Part shown: positions 10,956-14,462 of the stretch, piece after piece | How positions within the stretch are numbered: position 1 is the stretch's first letter | Layout of the letters: the number at the start of each line of letters is the position of its first letter | Source of the DNA: Cruorifilaria tuberocauda | Lineage: Eukaryota > Nematoda > Chromadorea > Rhabditida > Onchocercidae | Assembly (NCBI GenBank): GCA_013365365.1 | Contig: JABVXU010000941.1 | Coordinates: 1 to 14,462 of the forward strand | Reading direction: 5' to 3' | DNA length: 14,462 nt | Made by a program: the position numbers and the translations under genes | Notes under the pieces: model-generated | Databases searched by the model: none | What the model was told of the DNA's origin: nothing | What the model saw: the letters and a program-made list of their open reading frames with translations, nothing else

Positions 10956-12233
10956 AAAAATAAATTTATTCTTGAAACTTTGTCGTAGGTAGAAATTATT
11001 TAATTGTTTAATTCTCATTCCAAGTAGTTATAATATTTATGTCATTAATAATTGATTCCTATCTGATCTTATATGTTATTCGGGAAATGTTTATAAAAAA
11101 TCATCTCATTATTCTTATGTATGATTGGATTTAATGTTATATGTAAATGAAAACAATATCCAAGTGCAAAAATTTGATCCTAAAGTAATTTTAAAGTAAA
11201 TTCAATTCCTAAGAAATAATATTGATATTTCTTTATCAATGGCTTTATATACCGAGCATAACAAGAAACATATCTTCCTTATCACATTACTAATGAGATC
11301 CTAGAACTTCCACTCCTGTTAAGTAAAGTTTAATTTGGATATAATTTATTTCTAATATGTTCCACATTATCCAGGATATTTCTGGATTTATTCCCAGTAC
11401 AATGTCCAGGATGTAATAATAAAAGTCGAAGGTTCTACAAAGCGGAAGACTAACGTTAGTTAGTTATTTGAATACAGCTTCATTATCAGTAAGCCAATCC
11501 TTGAAAAATTTGATCGGAGTAAATGATGGTTAGCTTTCATTCTTATTATTTTGACAAAAGTAGATTCCTAGTTCAAGTTTTTTGTAATATAATAAAGAAA
11601 AAAACGGATTCCTAATTCAAATTTTCTTATAATAAAAAAGAGTTTTTTGTTCTAACTTCAGAATCATTCCATTCTTTTTTGTTATGGAATTTGAGTTTTC
11701 AGTTCGAAAATCGGTGAGCGTTAAGAACTATGTACGACTTCATTAACATTTTTTTAGACTACTAATTATTATTGATATAATTCCAATAGGTATCCTACTT
11801 CAATTATAATATATCTTGCAGACACAAAAGTTTTTTATTTATCACAAACAGTGAAGAAGTATGCATTTCATTTAATAATTTATTTGATTTAGCTCTAGTT
11901 TCATGCATTCTAAAGTTCCAGAGCAAGTATAACTGATATTCAAGATGATCCAAAACTAGTTGCCATTGCAAAAAAAATTATAAATATTTTTTCAGGAAGT
12001 GTTCACAAAGAGGATTAAAGCTAGTACAACTTTTAGATGTTTTATGTCCATAAAATTTGATTCGATAAAGAATACCATATTCAAAGCAGTCTTCGCTTGT
12101 GATATTTTTTTCTCTGGTTTAATCATTAGTTGCCGCTTTACTCATCGCTGTACAAATTGGCAGAAATAAGAATTCGATGATAGAAATACAGAAATTCTAA
12201 TTGAAGAGAACAACGCCCGCATTTAATACATAA
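10956..12233. other. AT-rich intergenic stretch
   Basis: Frequent stops in all frames and long A and T runs mark this as non-coding. The only structure I see is the 44-base tandem duplication at 11563-11640. No RNA gene was recognised. Confidence 0.5.
11563..11640. repeat. Two-copy diverged tandem repeat, period 44
   Basis: Copy one starts gattcctagttcaag (11563) and copy two gattcctaattcaaa (11607). Both continue into a T-rich then A-rich tail with ataataaa. The second copy is shorter by about ten bases. Confidence 0.6.
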
Positions 12234-12253
12234 CCGATTAAAAAAATAATCGG
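12234..12253. repeat. Perfect hairpin, 7-bp arms around A6
   Basis: The arms ccgatta (12234-12240) and taatcgg (12247-12253) are exact reverse complements separated by six A residues. It lies 20 bases from the first CCAAT box of the cluster to its right. Confidence 0.6.
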
Positions 12254-12272
12254 GATGTTGACACTCTCTTCA

Positions 12273-12509
12273 CCAATCAAAATCAATCTGAAATTGTAAG
12301 AAATAGTAGAAATAGCTTCAATATTAATGGATTTTCACCAACTAATCAGTTTCGACCTAAATAATTTCAAATTTATTTTACCGGCGAAAAAGTCGTCATT
12401 ACTCATTTTGCTTTTTTTATTAACCAATAGAAAAGCTACAAAATAACAATGTTACATTCCGGAATACATTTATAAAATTTTGCTTACATAACCAATAGCC
12501 CTTACGTCA
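12273..12509 (+). promoter_or_regulatory. Possible distal control element: three CCAAT boxes and a CRE-like site
   Basis: CCAAT occurs on the plus strand at 12273-12277, 12424-12428 and 12492-12496. The last two are in the shared word aaccaatag or taaccaatag. A CRE-like TTACGTCA follows at 12502-12509, six bases after the third box. CCAAT next to CRE is a common NF-Y and bZIP promoter layout. The element is 1.5 kb from the aquaporin start, so a link to it, or to an unseen gene, is inference. Confidence 0.3.
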
Positions 12510-13192
12510 CCGACGCAATGCTTGCAAAAGTTTGAAGAATGCGGTAAGGAAGGTAGCGCTTTTTCTTTATTTTGAGCAAAACAAATTTACTTTAAAACTA
12601 ATATACAAAAGTTAACTATTCACTTTCTCTTCATCGTTATACTGGGAAAACGAGCTGATTAACGTTTGCTGAAATCAATGTATTCACTCTATTTTCACAA
12701 GCTCGAAAGTTAATGAAAATAACAATTTTTATGCTGTACAAAGTATAAGAAGAATTTTATTATTGTTATGGACGGCTGAAAGTGAAATTGCCCTTATCTT
12801 TGCTTTATTTTCCCGACATTTTGTTCAAATATAACTTTTCAGAATTTTAATGGTTAAATAAAAATCAATTTAATATCACTAACTTCTTTTTCTCTATCGT
12901 AATTTTTTGATTCTATGTGAAATTCTTTTTCTTTTATTATTTGGAAGCAAACACCTAAAGTTAAATTAACATATGTATTCAATTAATCCTCAAAAAGTTT
13001 TAATCTACGAGATTTTTTTATTTCCATGGTTACCACTCAATGCATTCTGAGGTTGAGTGAAGAAGACGTTCGCGCCACTCATTCTATTAGGTAAAATTAG
13101 ACATCCTGATTGGCAACGATCGCTAAATTGTCAGAAAGATCAAATGCGTCTGAAATCTATCATCTAATCACGTGTTGTTACGTTGCCTTATG
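12510..13192. other. Intergenic, no gene seen
   Basis: Frequent stops occur in all frames. It holds a hairpin at 13034-13059 and a reverse CCAAT (attgg) at 13109-13113. The part from about 13030 is less AT-rich than the part before it. Confidence 0.45.
13034..13059. repeat. Hairpin, 7-bp arms
   Basis: The arms cactcaa (13034-13040) and ttgagtg (13053-13059) pair exactly around a 12-base loop. A third copy of the word cactca follows at about 13076. Confidence 0.55.
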
Positions 13193-13460
13193 GCCTTGTC
13201 GCTGAAAAAGCGAGGAAAGGAAGTATGACAAAACCTTTGTTCTGAATTTAATATTGTAAGATACTGTATGCTTGTTGTTTGCAAGTTTCGCCATTGAAAC
13301 TGTAAAGAAAGGAAGAAGGGCAAAAGCCTTCGTTGTGGTGTAACATTGTAATTAATAGGATACTTCTTGTTTACAAGTTTTGGCAATGATCTGGTTTACA
13401 AGCCTTGTCACTATAAATCCTTTATTTTAAATTAATGTTATAAGGTCAAATTTTATGACT
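13193..13460. repeat. Diverged tandem repeat, period about 92
   Basis: Two units (13193-13285 and 13286-13377) and part of a third align with a period of 92. For example aaaggaag recurs 92 bases on, and a 27-base block beginning cttgttg at 13271 matches 21 of 27 positions 92 bases later at 13363. The word gccttgtc also recurs at 13193 and 13402. A minus-strand frame of about 72 codons across it (13168-13386) is a by-product of the repeat and shows no domain. Confidence 0.55.
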
Positions 13461-13880
13461 TTGACGGTAATCTTCAAACTATACGGATCCTCCCTCCTCC
13501 AGGATAAAAAGGTCTCAACCTCGTAACATTGCTAAGAATTGGTCTTAAGACGTGCGATTGGTTAACACAGGGTAAAATCAATTCCCTTTTCCTCTGGTCT
13601 GACTGATAGCGTTATTGTTTTGAAACTCTTCAGAATACCGCTAAATTGTTAATGTAATGTTGTATTATTGTATGCGTCAAGTTTGTTTTAATAAAGGTTT
13701 GAGGTACACCCGAAGTATCAGCTATCACAGGGGGTAGCAATTTGCTTACGTAAGAATAGAAAGATTGTCACGGTTAAAGGAGGTCGTCGACAATAACAAG
13801 AAACTCTCAACATTGTCACGCTCACGGGAGAACAGGCCTAGTAATTGTGCAAAATATTGAGTGATGATGCTGTCTAGCTT
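13461..13880. other. Aquaporin upstream flank, no gene seen
   Basis: This stretch is moderately less AT-rich. It holds reverse CCAAT boxes (attgg) at 13538-13542 and 13558-13562, the latter running into GTTAAC, and an AATAAAG word near 13690. A 33-codon plus-strand frame after that word (about 13695-13795) shows no recognisable domain. Confidence 0.4.
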
Positions 13881-13882
13881 TT

Positions 13883-13975
13883 AGAAATTTAGAATTTAAA
13901 ATTGCAGCTTTTCGAATTTTATCAAATTCTTCAGAAATTTGAAATTTGACTTTCACAGAAATTTGAATTTTTAAT
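13883..13975. repeat. Repeated agaaattt words before the aquaporin gene
   Basis: The word agaaattt occurs at 13883-13890, 13933-13940 and 13957-13964, each followed by a second aattt-type word. This is low-complexity AT sequence within 160 bases of the aquaporin start. Confidence 0.5.
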
Positions 13976-14025
13976 CTAAAATTTAGCATTTATTTGTGAT
14001 CAGAAAGTAAACGAATCATTTTCAT

Positions 14026-14045
14026 ATTTAATAATTTCAGGTAGA
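14026..14045 (+). promoter_or_regulatory. Candidate spliced-leader acceptor of the aquaporin gene
   Basis: TTTAATAATTTCAG ends at 14040, followed by the five-base leader gtaga and the ATG at 14046. The leader has no in-frame stop, so an upstream coding exon cannot be fully excluded. Confidence 0.55.
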
Positions 14046-14462
14046 ATGCATTATTTAGAACGTTTCAAACAATGTGGACGCATAGAAAATGAATTAGTTC
14101 GTAATTTGCTTGCTGAATTCTTTGCTACCGCTCTTCTAAGAGTTAGTATTTTGCTTTGCTACTTTAAATTGTATATTTCAGCTTTTTTGACATTAATAAT
14201 CTTTTAACATTTGTAAAGTTTTCTGAAAGGCTCATCCCACAAAGCTATAATGTTTGTATGTAGTCATTAAAGTTTATTCCTATCCTTGAAGTTTACGTTA
14301 ATAGGAAGATTTCTGTCATCTGAATGAGAAATAAATTTTGTGAAGAATTTAGTTCATCGGGACCGGCGTAATGGCTCAATTCGTACTTAATCGCGGGACA
14401 TCGAGCTCTCTGATTCAAATCAATATCGGCTGGGGATTAGCGATCGCACTATCAGTTTATAT
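14046..14462 (+). CDS. Aquaglyceroporin (AQP3/7/9-like), 5' part, runs off the window
   Basis: This is a membrane channel of the major intrinsic protein family, likely passing water, glycerol and other small solutes. Exon 1 is 14046-14141 (32 codons); the donor is AGA|GTTAGT. Exon 2 starts at 14353 after AATTTAG in phase 0 and is open to the right edge, giving 68 residues in all. The visible part has a charged cytoplasmic N-terminus (MHYLERFKQCGRIENELVR), a first membrane helix (about 20-37, LLAEFFATALL-RFIGTG), the loop AQFVLNRG, and the start of helix 2 (INIGWGLAIALSVY). These align with human AQP9 (AQAILSRG, then INVGFSMAVAMAIY). Neither NPA motif lies in the window, so the glycerol versus water class rests on the loop and helix 2 only. 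Exon 2 is about 46% G+C, above its surroundings. The gene diverges from XPC. Expression control is not visible. Confidence 0.85.

Noticed and set aside
13168..13386. Minus-strand frame of 72 codons
   Set aside because: It follows the 92-base tandem repeat and resembles no known protein.
14180..14275. Frame after TATATTTCAG in the aquaporin intron
   Set aside because: It does not read as aquaporin in any phase, while the exon at 14353 joins in phase 0 and continues the membrane helix.

Overview
The window looks like nuclear DNA of a nematode, most likely a spirurid or filarial worm. It is very AT-rich, its genes are split by short introns with TTTCAG-type acceptors, and each of the three gene starts lies 5 to 14 bases after such an acceptor, as expected for spliced-leader trans-splicing. 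The nematode call is inferred from gene structure and protein similarity. The species cannot be read from the sequence alone.

Three protein genes can be rebuilt exon by exon. (1) Positions 634-2670, minus strand: a complete seven-exon Aurora kinase of 304 codons. It carries the Asn that marks the Aurora B (AIR-2) class, and one of its introns appears to use a GC donor. (2) Positions 4022-9554, minus strand: a complete sixteen-exon XPC/Rad4 DNA damage sensor of 775 codons. It has a TFIIH-binding acidic motif, a transglutaminase-like fold, BHD1-3 and a centrin-binding helix. (3) Positions 14046 to the right edge, plus strand: the first two exons of an aquaglyceroporin, cut by the window end.

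The Aurora and XPC genes lie head to tail, 1.35 kb apart. The XPC and aquaporin genes diverge from a 4.5 kb AT-rich intergenic region. That region holds hairpins, two diverged tandem repeats and a cluster of CCAAT boxes with a CRE-like site. Two stretches (about 3120-3730 and 10788-10955) hold short plus-strand frames that look partly protein-like but were not recognised.

The three genes do not form one pathway. XPC starts global-genome nucleotide excision repair. Aurora B drives chromosome condensation, segregation and cytokinesis in the chromosomal passenger complex. The aquaporin moves water and small solutes across membranes. I see no tRNA, rRNA, CRISPR array, transposase or novel multi-gene system. 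The most notable items are the GC-AG intron and the unexplained short frames.
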